A stretch of DNA of 64,000 nt from CAJBIL01 sp044359525. Its GTDB lineage: Bacteria > Pseudomonadota > Gammaproteobacteria > Burkholderiales > Rhodocyclaceae. The DNA is taken from NCBI GenBank assembly GCA_044359525.1, contig JBIKLY010000003.1, positions 1 to 64,000 of the forward strand, read 5' to 3'. Below the pieces are notes generated by a model, which saw only the letters and a list, made by a program, of their open reading frames with translations, did no database searches and was not told the DNA's origin. Positions 27,022-35,899 of the stretch are shown in pieces. Both the position numbers and the translations under genes were made by a program. Every line of letters begins with the position of its first letter. Position 1 is the stretch's first letter.

Positions 27022-29358
27022 ATGAACAAGATGAATGTCGTCGGGCACAGCGTTGAGCGGCCCGATGCGTATGACAAGGTGACGGGCGGCAAGGGCTACC
27101 CGGTCAATGTGCGCTTGCCCGGAATGTTGCATGCCAAGATGCTGCGCAGTCCGTATGCGCATGCGCGCATTGTCAGCATCGATGCTTCGCGTGCCGAGCG
27201 ACTGCCCGGTGTGAAGGCGGTCCTGCTGCCCAAGGACGTGCCGCAGATCAAGTTCTGCCCGGTGTTCTTCGTCCCGGTGCAGGCGCCCAGCATGGTGCTC
27301 GATTTCGAGGTGATGAACGGTGAAATCGTGCGTTATGTTGGCCAGCCGGTGGCTGCGGTAGCTGCGACGACGGTCGAAATTGCCGAGGCGGCACTCGATT
27401 TGATCGATATCGAGTACGAGGAACTGCCGGCGGTGTTCGATCCCGAGGAGGCCATGAAGCCGGGCGCGCCGCAACTGCACCCCGACGCGGCGAACAACAT
27501 CGCGAAGAATCCGTCTTTCGCGGCCGGCGATCTCGAAAAGGGCTTTGCCGACGCCGACTTCGTTTTCGAAGGCGTCTATGAAACCCAGCGCGTCCATACC
27601 TGCTATATGGAACCGCGCGTCTGCGTCGTCGACATGGACCGTCAGGACAACATCACCATCCACGTTACGACCCAGCACATCTTCGGTACACGCGAGAAAC
27701 TTGCATTCGCGCTCGGCTTGCCCGAAAGCAAGGTTAAGGTCGTCAAGGCGCCCTATATCGGCGGCGGATTCGGCGGCAAGCTCGAACTGACCTCGATGGA
27801 GCCGGTCGCCGCGCTGTTGAGCAAGAAGACCGGTCGTCCCGTGCGCCTTGAACAGACGCGTCTGGAAGACTTCATCACCACAACGCGTAACCCGATCAAG
27901 ATGTACCTGAAGACGGGCGTCAAGAAGGACGGCACCTTCACGGCGCGCTATGCCAAAAGTATCCTCGACTGCGGCGCCCACGCCACGCACGGTTCCGAGG
28001 TGATTATGGTGCACGGCGCTTTCGGCTTGTTCTTCAACTACGCCTCGCCGCACTCCAAATGGGAAGGTTTCACGGTCTATACCAACAATATGATCGGCGG
28101 AGGTTTCCGCGGTTATGGCGCGCCGCAGGGCAGCTTTGCTGTTGAATCGCAGATCGATGAAATCTGTACCGAACTTGGCCTCGATCCGATCGAGATGCGT
28201 CTGAAGAATGCCCGCAAGCAGGGCGAGCCGCATCCATTCAATCCGGCTTTTACGCTCTCGACTTACGGTCTTGAGGATTGCCTGCGGCAAGGTGCCGAGA
28301 AGATCAACTGGCCGGCGGCCCGGTCGGCGCCACGCAGCGAAGGGGTCAAGAAGCGCGGTTTCGGTCTTTCTGTGCACCCGGTCTGGGTCAGCGGCTGTAT
28401 GGGTTTCCCGGACATCTACGAGCATTCGGGGGCGATCATCAAGATCAACCGCGACGGTACGGCGGATTTGTCCACCGCGTCGATGGATATCGGCTCCGGG
28501 CAGATCACGACACTCTGCCAGATCGCTGCCGAGGAACTTGGTTTGCCGGCTGGTGCGGTGCGAATCAGCAGCCATTCCGATACCGACAACGTGCCGTTCG
28601 ATGCGCCGACGCATGCCAGCCGGGTCACCTATTCATCGGGCAACGCTGTCAAAGCGGCATCCGCTGCAGCCAAGAAGCGCATGTTCGAAGTCGCCGCGAC
28701 GATGATGGAAGTCAGCCCGGACGATCTTGAGTCCGCCAATGGCAAGATCAGTGTCAAGGGCGCCCCCGGCAAGTCGGTGACGGTGGCGGAAGTGGCGCAG
28801 CGCGCCGAGTCCCCCTTCGTGCAGATGACCGCCGAAGGCCCGAAGCCGACAACCATCGAAGAGAAAGGCACCATCGTCGGCATCGCCAGTCTGGCGCCGA
28901 AGTCGAACCCGACGCCTTGTGCGGCGCAGTTCGTTGAGGTCGAGGTCGATACCGAGACCGGCGAGGTGAAGGTGCTGCATGCGGTGTACGCGCACGATAT
29001 CGGCCGCGTGATCAACCCCATGGCGGCCGAAGGCCAGGTCGAGGGCGGCTTCCAGCAGGGCATGGGCTATGCACTGATGGAGCAGATCCAGTTCGATCCG
29101 GAAACGGGATCCTGCCTGACTTCGGATTTTCTCGATTACAAGATGCCGACGGCGGTGGAAATGCCGCGCAAGATGGACAGCATCTTCATCGAGACCGACG
29201 AACCCACCGGTCCGTTCGGTGCCAAGAGTCTGGGCGAATGCTGCGTCATCACGCCGGCACCGGCCATCGCCAACGCCATCTTCGACGCCATTGGCGTACG
29301 TTTCAGGCATTTGCCGATCACGCCGGAGAAGATTCTTGCCGGTCTCGGTAAGCTTTGA
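27022..29358 (+). CDS. Molybdenum hydroxylase large (Mo-cofactor) subunit
   Basis: This 778-residue catalytic subunit of the xanthine dehydrogenase family has an N-terminal a/b hammerhead (about 15-130) and then Mo-cofactor domains. It shows GGGFGGK, GGGFRGYGAPQ, MDIGSGQITT and the catalytic glutamate motif GAKSLGECC near the C-terminus. The enzyme inserts water-derived oxygen into, or reduces, a ring or aldehyde carbon. The substrate cannot be read; the sequence has neither the AYxCSFR nor the AYxGAGR loop of CO dehydrogenases. It starts at 27022 (MNKMNVVGHSV). It probably depends on maturation factors such as those at 56-63 kb, since none are beside it. Confidence 0.92.
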   Translation: MNKMNVVGHSVERPDAYDKVTGGKGYPVNVRLPGMLHAKMLRSPYAHARIVSIDASRAERLPGVKAVLLPKDVPQIKFCPVFFVPVQAPSMVLDFEVMNGEIVRYVGQPVAAVAATTVEIAEAALDLIDIEYEELPAVFDPEEAMKPGAPQLHPDAANNIAKNPSFAAGDLEKGFADADFVFEGVYETQRVHTCYMEPRVCVVDMDRQDNITIHVTTQHIFGTREKLAFALGLPESKVKVVKAPYIGGGFGGKLELTSMEPVAALLSKKTGRPVRLEQTRLEDFITTTRNPIKMYLKTGVKKDGTFTARYAKSILDCGAHATHGSEVIMVHGAFGLFFNYASPHSKWEGFTVYTNNMIGGGFRGYGAPQGSFAVESQIDEICTELGLDPIEMRLKNARKQGEPHPFNPAFTLSTYGLEDCLRQGAEKINWPAARSAPRSEGVKKRGFGLSVHPVWVSGCMGFPDIYEHSGAIIKINRDGTADLSTASMDIGSGQITTLCQIAAEELGLPAGAVRISSHSDTDNVPFDAPTHASRVTYSSGNAVKAASAAAKKRMFEVAATMMEVSPDDLESANGKISVKGAPGKSVTVAEVAQRAESPFVQMTAEGPKPTTIEEKGTIVGIASLAPKSNPTPCAAQFVEVEVDTETGEVKVLHAVYAHDIGRVINPMAAEGQVEGGFQQGMGYALMEQIQFDPETGSCLTSDFLDYKMPTAVEMPRKMDSIFIETDEPTGPFGAKSLGECCVITPAPAIANAIFDAIGVRFRHLPITPEKILAGLGKL

Positions 29359-29366
29359 TGCAAAGC

Positions 29367-29398
29367 GCGTTCTGGCGCTAACCGCGCCCAGAGCGCCT
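29367..29398 (+). terminator. Imperfect hairpin after the Mo-hydroxylase operon
   Basis: GCGTTCTGGCGC can pair, with a bulge, with GCGCCCAGAGCGC around TAACC. There is no clear T-run, so it may be a weak terminator or a stabilising stem. Confidence 0.35.
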
Positions 29399-29475
29399 TC
29401 AGCAATCGTGAAGTTGATTTTCTTATGGATCGAGAACGTGAATGACGCGCGTACTTCGATAGAAAGCGGGGATGC

Positions 29476-30042
29476 ATGGCCCGAGTAGAGCTGATCGATC
29501 CCGCTGCCAGCAAGGATCCGGAGATCGTCGAGATTTGTGCCTGGGTAACGAAAATGGAGGGGGCTGTTCCCAACCACTTTCGTGTCGAGATGAACTTCCC
29601 CGAATTCTTCAAGGCGAAGTTGTCGGCTACCAAAGTCTTATGGCAATACGGCGAGCTGTCGATGGAAGAGATTCAGCATGTCGGTATCGCTGTTTCCAAG
29701 GCAAACAACTGCACCTATTGCACAGCGGCGTTCTGCACCATCCTTAATCATGGGCTTGGTGTGCGTGAAGCGGATGTCGGTGAATTTCTTGCTAACGGGG
29801 TTGCGGCGTCAAGCTCCCCCCGTCTGCGGGCTATCGTCGAATTTGCCTTGAAAGCAAACACCCATCCGAGCGGACTTGCCGATACGGAATTCGTGACGCT
29901 GAAAATGCATCAACTGAGCGACAAGGGTATCGTCCAGCTCGTCCATCTGGTTAGTGATTTCGCCTCGTATAACCGCTTGAATCTTGCGTTGAAAACCGAC
30001 TACGACTACCGCGACACCTTCCGTTTGGCCAATCTTCCCTAG
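29476..30042 (+). CDS. AhpD/carboxymuconolactone-decarboxylase-family protein
   Basis: This 188-residue helical protein has the AhpD-like core (about 40-115). The active-site-like motif is NNCTYCTAAF, a CxxC pair followed by a conserved acidic/His region (ILNHGLG). Related proteins act as alkylhydroperoxidases, carboxymuconolactone decarboxylases or peroxide-protective partners of catabolic oxidases. It follows the Mo-hydroxylase large subunit by about 117 bp on the same strand and may protect against peroxide made by that enzyme. That role is inferred from context. Confidence 0.82.
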   Translation: MARVELIDPAASKDPEIVEICAWVTKMEGAVPNHFRVEMNFPEFFKAKLSATKVLWQYGELSMEEIQHVGIAVSKANNCTYCTAAFCTILNHGLGVREADVGEFLANGVAASSSPRLRAIVEFALKANTHPSGLADTEFVTLKMHQLSDKGIVQLVHLVSDFASYNRLNLALKTDYDYRDTFRLANLP

Positions 30043-30166
30043 CGGCTGATCGCCCGCTGTCCATAAAACAATAATCGGCACTGGCTGCGCTCGCAGCCGC
30101 GTGGATGGTTTCCGCGCGCAAAAAAATCGCTGATTACCATAATTGTCATGAAGTTGGAGAGAGGCA

Positions 30167-31822
30167 GTGTTCTTCAAAATACGGATTTCCCATCGCATCA
30201 TCTATATCACGGTCGTCTCCTGTCTGCTCTATGTTATTGCGGCGGCGATTGGCTGGATTGGTCTCGATGCCGCAAGCTCATCGCTGAAAGCGGTCTATCA
30301 GGAACGCGCGCTGCCGATGCAGGATCTGGCGCAGATCGACGCCAACATCCGCGAGGACACGCTGAACATCCTGTTCGCTTTCGAAGGTGCACCGGGGCGG
30401 CCGGCAGCCGGCTTGATGGACGATTCGTTGAGCACCCTGACCGAAGCGATCCAGAAGAACGAGGAAAGCTACAAGACCCTGTGGGCACGTTACCTTTCCA
30501 GCTATCACCCGTCGGAAGAGAAGCTGCTCTCCGATGATTTTGAGGCCAAGCATGCGGCCTGGATCATCAAGCTTAAGGAAACGCGAGTCGCGGTCGACGA
30601 ACGCAAGCTGAATAATCCCGGCGTCGTCGCCAATTTTCTCTATGCTGTGCGGGAAGAGCGGCAGGCCGCAGTCGACTCCCTGAGCAAGCTGATCGCCTAT
30701 CAGGCGCAGTACGCCAAGGATGAGTACGAACAGGCCGAGAAGCGCTACGCGCTGAGCCGGGTTCTGCTGCTGATTTTCTTCGGCGCCGGTCTGGTCTTCA
30801 TCGCCGGCCCGGCGGTTCTGACCTGGCGCCACATCACGCGCAGTCTACGCGATGCCGGCGAAGCTGCTTCGGCAATCGCTGCCGGAGACCTGATACGGCC
30901 GATGCCGCAGGCTGGCCATGACGAAGTCGGGGAACTGATGGGCAAACTCGGGCAGATGCGCAATGCGCTGCACGAGCTGATTACCGCAATCCGCCAGAAC
31001 GTTCAGACGCTGAGCAGCGGCGCGGCGGAGCTTTCCACCGCGGCAGCCTGCAGCGCGCAGGCCATCGACAGCCAGACGAGCGCCGCGACGAGCATGGCGT
31101 CGGCGGTGGAGGCGCTCTCGGTTTCCATCGAGCAAGTCGGGGAAAGTGCGGCGGAGGCCTACAGCGTGAGCCAGAACGCCAGCGTCCAAGCGGTCGAAGG
31201 TGGTCACATCATCGAAAAAACCGCCGGAGAGATGGAGTTGGTGGCGGCGGCGGTGAACAAGACATCAGGCACCATCCGTGAACTTGAGAATTTCTCCAGT
31301 CAGATCTCGACCATTGTTCAGGTGATCAAGGAGATTTCCGAACAGACCAACCTGCTGGCGCTCAACGCGGCGATTGAAGCCGCCCGTGCCGGCGAGCAGG
31401 GGCGTGGTTTTGCCGTCGTTGCTGACGAGGTGCGCAAACTCGCGGAACGCACTTGCATGTCGACGCAGGAAATCACCGGCATGATCGACAAGATCCATGA
31501 GGGGACGCAGGAAGCCGTGCGCGAAATGGAAGCCGGCGTTGCCCGCGTTAGCGATGGTGTGCGCCTGGCGACCAGTGCCGGCCAGTCGGTGACCGCGATC
31601 CGCAGCTCTTCCGAGCAGGCGGCGCGGGTGGTGGAAGATATTTCGAAGGCGCTCAAAAGCCAGTCCACGTCAGCCAAGGAAGTGGCGCGCAAGGTGGAAA
31701 CCATTGCCCAGAGCACCGAGGAAAACAACATCACCGTACAGAAATCCGCCGCCCTGGCACGCGATCTGGCCGCACTATCGACCGGGCTGTCGCAACTGAT
31801 TGGACGCTTTCAGGTTGACTGA
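30167..31822 (+). CDS. Methyl-accepting chemotaxis protein
   Basis: This 551-residue chemoreceptor has TM1 (about 10-32), a 160-residue periplasmic four-helix-bundle sensor, TM2 (about 195-217) and HAMP (about 218-270). The cytoplasmic signalling hairpin is centred on [20 protein letters not shown] near 388-407. The start is GTG at 30167 after GAGAGAGG. It has no CheR-binding pentapeptide; it ends GRFQVD. Its position between two catabolic blocks suggests chemotaxis toward one of their substrates, which is an inference. Confidence 0.93.
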   Translation: MFFKIRISHRIIYITVVSCLLYVIAAAIGWIGLDAASSSLKAVYQERALPMQDLAQIDANIREDTLNILFAFEGAPGRPAAGLMDDSLSTLTEAIQKNEESYKTLWARYLSSYHPSEEKLLSDDFEAKHAAWIIKLKETRVAVDERKLNNPGVVANFLYAVREERQAAVDSLSKLIAYQAQYAKDEYEQAEKRYALSRVLLLIFFGAGLVFIAGPAVLTWRHITRSLRDAGEAASAIAAGDLIRPMPQAGHDEVGELMGKLGQMRNALHELITAIRQNVQTLSSGAAELSTAAACSAQAIDSQTSAATSMASAVEALSVSIEQVGESAAEAYSVSQNASVQAVEGGHIIEKTAGEMELVAAAVNKTSGTIRELENFSSQISTIVQVIKEISEQTNLLALNAAIEAARAGEQGRGFAVVADEVRKLAERTCMSTQEITGMIDKIHEGTQEAVREMEAGVARVSDGVRLATSAGQSVTAIRSSSEQAARVVEDISKALKSQSTSAKEVARKVETIAQSTEENNITVQKSAALARDLAALSTGLSQLIGRFQVD

Positions 31823-31867
31823 CAACTGCCGGAGTTCCTCCGTGATCCTCATCTTTCCAGGTGGGGA

Positions 31868-32887
31868 TCAGCGCCTGGACAACGTTTTTGAGGGCAGTTC
31901 ACCGAACATCTGGCGGTAGATGCGGGCGAAGGCGCTGCCGTTGTAGAAGCCCCAGTGCGCCGCCACGTCGCCGACCGAGCAACTGCCCGGCTGCGCCCGG
32001 CGCAGGGTGTCGTGGATGTAGCGCACGCGCAGCTGTTTCAGATAGGTCATCGGGCCGACGCCGAACTGCTCCATGAAGCCGTATTGCAGCGTGCGCGCCG
32101 AGACGCCCGCTGCCTGGACGAGGTCGGGCAGGCTAACGTCGTCGGTGCAGTGCGCGTCGATGTAGTCGAGCGCGTGTCCGACGTAGGTCTTGCGGTTGGC
32201 ACAGGTGGTTTCGGCGCACGGTATTCGTGCGTTCTGCTTCTGCGCCAGCAGCAAGGAAAGGAGCAGCGTCTCCTCCAGTGATTTGGTGGTCAGGCCACGG
32301 CTGAATGCCGAGTCGGCATCGACGCTTTCCTGGCAGATGACGCCGAGGGCGTTGGCAAAGCTGCGTCCGCTGCCTTCGCTCAGCCCCATTAGCGACCGGG
32401 CCGGCATGCCCTTCAGCTCGAAACCGGGGAGCGTGGCGCGCGCCAGCGCCTTGAGCTTTTCGGCCGGAACGGAGAGGACAAGGGCGACGCAGTCCTCGCT
32501 CCAGTAGGTGTTGAGGCTGTCCTGCGGCGAGTACACCAGCGCGGCACCGGGCGCGGCCACCATCTCCGAGTTTTCGGCGTAACCGATCAGCTGCCCGCGC
32601 AACGGTACCATGATCTGGTACGAGCGAATCGGTGCCGATGTGACATGGACGGCGGCGCCGTGCTGCACGCCGAACAGGTGGCCGAGGTTCATCGCGACGT
32701 GGCTGATGCGGATGTCGGCGGCCTGCCTGCTCGTGCAGGGGCGGATGCGGCGCGGTTCGATCAGTCCGCTGACCGTTCTTTCGAGCATACCCAGATCGGC
32801 GCCGCGCAGCTTGGTGGCAACACCCATCGGGAAATCTTCGACACCAGGAATGACGTTCAGCATTTCTCGGACTCCGCTGCGAAACAC
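31868..32887 (-). CDS. AraC-family transcriptional regulator
   Basis: This regulator of about 339 residues has an N-terminal cupin-like ligand region (about 20-200) and a C-terminal double HTH (about 230-335). VSLPDLVQAAGVSARTLQYGF and VGDVAAHWGFYNGSAFARIYR are the two recognition helices. The layout is that of AraC activators of aromatic catabolism (FeaR/AndR-like). The start is 32887, or 32863 with a better purine-rich site. It is the last gene of the leftward block and may control that operon. It is convergent with the chemoreceptor. Confidence 0.9.
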   Translation of the reverse strand: MFRSGVREMLNVIPGVEDFPMGVATKLRGADLGMLERTVSGLIEPRRIRPCTSRQAADIRISHVAMNLGHLFGVQHGAAVHVTSAPIRSYQIMVPLRGQLIGYAENSEMVAAPGAALVYSPQDSLNTYWSEDCVALVLSVPAEKLKALARATLPGFELKGMPARSLMGLSEGSGRSFANALGVICQESVDADSAFSRGLTTKSLEETLLLSLLLAQKQNARIPCAETTCANRKTYVGHALDYIDAHCTDDVSLPDLVQAAGVSARTLQYGFMEQFGVGPMTYLKQLRVRYIHDTLRRAQPGSCSVGDVAAHWGFYNGSAFARIYRQMFGELPSKTLSRR

Positions 32888-32974
32888 CTGTCGCTTCAGG
32901 AAAGGCCGCCGCGGCCGCAGCGACTTCCGGTGGCGTGCGCAAAGCCGACCGATGCCGCACGCTCATGCACCATT

Positions 32975-33856
32975 CTAATTGCCCGATGGCCGCTTTGCCT
33001 GTTTCAGGCGTGGAACAAGTTTCGGGATTCGCTTCTGGTAGTCCCGGAATGCGTCGCCGTGTGCCTTCACCAGATCACGTTCCTCAAAATGCAGTCCGAT
33101 CAGAGTATAGGCCAGCATAATTGTTGCAAACAACAGGTGTCCGGCGGTCATCGTCGGAATGGCCCAGAATGCGATGATCTGGCCGAGCATGATTGGATGG
33201 CGGACCCAGCGATAGAGGGCGCGTTCATGGAATTGCGCCGTATCGCATGGCTGGCCGCGGAAATGGGCGAGGGCCTGCTTGACGCCCAGCATTTCGAAAT
33301 GATCGGTCAGAAAGGTTGCCGCCAGAGCCATGAGCCAGCCGCCGGCAAAAAGGACCCATATGACAAGCTGCGCCCAGTTCGCCTCGACGTGCCAGAGAAC
33401 CGTTGGAATGGGGCGCCATTGCCACATCACCACGGCCAGCAGAACGCTGGAAATCATTACATAGGTACTGCGTTCGGCGGGCTTCGGGACGATTCTCGTT
33501 ATCCACCCCTTGAAACCTGGTCGTGCCATCACGCTATGTTGAACGCCGAAGAGCGCGAGCAGCAGTACGTTGATCAGCATCGCACTCACGGTGTCGGCGC
33601 TGCGGCCGGCGTCAATGCTCAGCGGAACCATGAAATTGCCGACGAATCCGATGCAATAGATGAGCACACTGTTGAACGCCAGGTAGGCGATCAGTGCATA
33701 GGCGAGTCCGCTGAAGCGTACGAATGCGCTGGCGCGCGGCGGCGGTAGGGCAGGGGGAGCGTTTCGGGAAAGCAAGGGGCTGTCCTCATCGGCTGCGTCG
33801 GGCAGGTGGCACGGGGCGTTCGCGACGCAGGTCAGGCGAATCGTCCGCTGATGCAT
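32975..33856 (-). CDS. Integral-membrane methyltransferase, MddA/NnrU-like
   Basis: This 293-residue membrane protein has about six hydrophobic segments and the isoprenylcysteine-methyltransferase-type C-terminal motif (LYRWVRHPIMLGQIIAFW, then EERDLVKAHGDAFRDY). The region LFGVQHSVMARPGFK...RSTYVM closely resembles methanethiol S-methyltransferase (MddA), which makes dimethylsulfide from methanethiol with SAM. NnrU is the alternative family label. The N-terminal 40 residues are Pro-rich and may not be translated. It lies downstream of the flavoprotein gene in the same direction. Confidence 0.78.
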   Translation of the reverse strand: MHQRTIRLTCVANAPCHLPDAADEDSPLLSRNAPPALPPPRASAFVRFSGLAYALIAYLAFNSVLIYCIGFVGNFMVPLSIDAGRSADTVSAMLINVLLLALFGVQHSVMARPGFKGWITRIVPKPAERSTYVMISSVLLAVVMWQWRPIPTVLWHVEANWAQLVIWVLFAGGWLMALAATFLTDHFEMLGVKQALAHFRGQPCDTAQFHERALYRWVRHPIMLGQIIAFWAIPTMTAGHLLFATIMLAYTLIGLHFEERDLVKAHGDAFRDYQKRIPKLVPRLKQAKRPSGN

Positions 33857-33995
33857 GGCATGCTCGACAAACTAACGCCAATCGGCGGCATCGGCATGCT
33901 CCAGTACGCACTGCGCGCTGACTGGCAACGCAATCAGGGCCGACCCGGCGCGCTCTGCCGGCAGGGAATGAACCCCCTGCTGGCGGATCACACGG

Positions 33996-35492
33996 TCAGC
34001 TGTGCCCCAGATAGCTGTGGAACACTCCTGCCGGATCGTACCGGCGGCGCAGTTGCTGCAGGCGCTGCCAGTTCGCTGCGCTGAAGCACTGCGGGTAACG
34101 CTCGGGGTGGCCGCGCCCCTCGACCTCGTTGACATAGTGCCCGACGGCAAACGGGTCCATCAGCGGCAGGGTCTGGTTGAGCCAGGAAAAATTGCGCGCA
34201 TCATCCTGCTCCTCGTCCCAGATCGCGTAACAGCCGACGAAACAATCCGCCGCCCACGAGAAACAGGAGTCCGGATGGACCCTGGTGGCCATGTTGAAGG
34301 AAGCCAGCACGTGGCAGTCCTTGGTCGGTGCGGTGGCGAAATGTCTTGCCAGCGCGTGCAGCGTTTTGCCGCCTTCGTTGGTCAGCACGTTATCGACCGC
34401 ATAGCGGGCGCAGCGGCCGGCCGGATCGTTCAGGCTGAAATAGCGGTCATATAGTCCCTCGAAGTCGAAAGGCTGGTATTCCATCTTGACCAAACATTTA
34501 CTGGCCAGCGCCGATTGCGCGAACGGCAGCAGCGCCTGGCGTGCCTTCTGCTCGCTGTCTTCGAAGACAAAGGCGGTGAAGAAGCAGATCTTGGATTTCT
34601 CGGGCGGCGCGTCGGCTGGCACTTCCGGATGGTGCATCAGCACCGCGATCAGTTCGACCCCTTCAGCCTTGCCGGCTTTCCTGATCGCATCCAGTGTGGA
34701 CGTCACGGTTTCCAGCTCGCCGAGCGGAAAAATGTACGAGCTGGCCATGATTGCCTTCGGCGCCGGGTAGAGCTGCAGATAAAGGCGGGTCACAACGCCG
34801 AAGAATCCTGGCCCGGCACCGCGCACCGCCCAGTACAGATCGGGGTTTTCGTCGGCGGTGGCGCGCAGCAGGCGGCCATCGGCGGTGACGATTTCGGCGC
34901 CGACGATGGAGTGGGTCGCCACGCCGCCGCTCTGCGGGTAATTCCAGCCAATGCCGCCGCCCATCGTGAAACCGCCGAGTCCGACGGACGGGCAATGCGG
35001 TACCGGGAAGGTAAAGCCTTTTTCACGCGCCGCCTTGACCAGTTCGAGGCTTCGCACGCCGGGCTGGATGGAGGCGATCCGCGTCTTCTCGTCGATCAGG
35101 ATTTCGTCCATCGCCGAGACATCAATCAGCAGGCCGTTGTCGCGCAGCGAGGGTCCGTTGGAGTTGTGGCCGCCGCTGCGCACCGCGATCCGCAGCTTGT
35201 TTGCCGCGGCGTAGTTGACCGCGCCGACCACATCCTGTGCCGACTTCGCCTGTACGATCAGGTCGGGGTAGCGCTTCGGTTTCGACATGTGCCAGACCAT
35301 CGACTGGCGCCACACTTCGTAGTCCGCGTCCTGGCGCCGGATGATCTTGCCGGCGACGCCGGGAATCGCCAGCCGTGCCGGCTTGCCCGCCGCCAGCGCC
35401 TGCGGTGCGCGCAGGGCATTGAGTGCGCCCAGCGCGGTGAGGCCCGCCAGTTGCTGGAGTGCCCGGCGTCGGGATGATGCTTGCTTGTTCAT
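33996..35492 (-). CDS. Tat-exported FAD-linked oxidoreductase, berberine-bridge type
   Basis: This 498-residue flavoprotein has a twin-arginine signal (about 1-35, SSRRRALQQLAGLTALGAL). The PCMH-type FAD domain carries RSGGHN (His109, the usual 8-alpha FAD link) and PHCPSVGLGG (Cys167, the position of the second link in bicovalent BBE enzymes). A BBE C-terminal segment PERYPQCFSAANWQRL near 460-475 follows. It should act in the periplasm, oxidising an alcohol, amine or phenolic side chain. A c-type cytochrome gene lies immediately upstream, 27 bp away, and is the likely electron acceptor instead of O2. Confidence 0.9.
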   Translation of the reverse strand: MNKQASSRRRALQQLAGLTALGALNALRAPQALAAGKPARLAIPGVAGKIIRRQDADYEVWRQSMVWHMSKPKRYPDLIVQAKSAQDVVGAVNYAAANKLRIAVRSGGHNSNGPSLRDNGLLIDVSAMDEILIDEKTRIASIQPGVRSLELVKAAREKGFTFPVPHCPSVGLGGFTMGGGIGWNYPQSGGVATHSIVGAEIVTADGRLLRATADENPDLYWAVRGAGPGFFGVVTRLYLQLYPAPKAIMASSYIFPLGELETVTSTLDAIRKAGKAEGVELIAVLMHHPEVPADAPPEKSKICFFTAFVFEDSEQKARQALLPFAQSALASKCLVKMEYQPFDFEGLYDRYFSLNDPAGRCARYAVDNVLTNEGGKTLHALARHFATAPTKDCHVLASFNMATRVHPDSCFSWAADCFVGCYAIWDEEQDDARNFSWLNQTLPLMDPFAVGHYVNEVEGRGHPERYPQCFSAANWQRLQQLRRRYDPAGVFHSYLGHS

Positions 35493-35519
35493 GGGATGCT
35501 CCTCCGCTTGGCCATGTGC

Positions 35520-35846
35520 CTAATTGACCTGCTCAAAGTAAGCCGCCAGATTCGCGATGTCCGCATCCGACAGGGGCTTGGCCAGGGCATTCATGTTGGA
35601 ATCCTTGCGCTCGCCAGAGCGGAAGGCCTTCAGTTGTTTTTCCAGATAGGCCGCTTTCTGGCCCTGCAGGTTCGGGTACTGCGGCGCCTTGCCGATGCCG
35701 TCGGCACCATGGCAAGCGACACAGCCACCGATCTTGTCGCCGGCGGCTGCGGCATCGCCAGCCGCCGGCGCCAGCGGCGCCGTGCCGGCAAGTGCGCAAG
35801 TCAGCAGCAATCTGCGGACTACGCTGAATCGATCTTGTTTTTGCAT
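35520..35846 (-). CDS. Class I c-type cytochrome
   Basis: This small periplasmic cytochrome c of 108 residues has a signal peptide (about 1-28) and a single haem site CVACH (Cys42, Cys45, His46). The distal methionine is in DSNMNALAKPLSD. The ATG at 35846 gives a normal signal; the frame extends to 35903 but would then overlap the alcohol dehydrogenase stop. It lies between the alcohol dehydrogenase and the Tat flavoprotein, so it probably takes electrons from the flavoprotein. Confidence 0.9.
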   Translation of the reverse strand: MQKQDRFSVVRRLLLTCALAGTAPLAPAAGDAAAAGDKIGGCVACHGADGIGKAPQYPNLQGQKAAYLEKQLKAFRSGERKDSNMNALAKPLSDADIANLAAYFEQVN

Positions 35847-35899
35847 CAGACAACTCCTTTTGTTCAATAAGCTGTTGGCAACATTGCCCGGTGTCGGCT

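Noticed and set aside
27007..28614. A 535-residue open frame on the minus strand
   Set aside because: Antisense to the molybdenum hydroxylase large subunit; composition is Arg/His/Asp-rich as in mirror frames of GC-rich genes.
34515..35477. A 320-residue open frame on the plus strand
   Set aside because: Antisense to the Tat flavoprotein gene.
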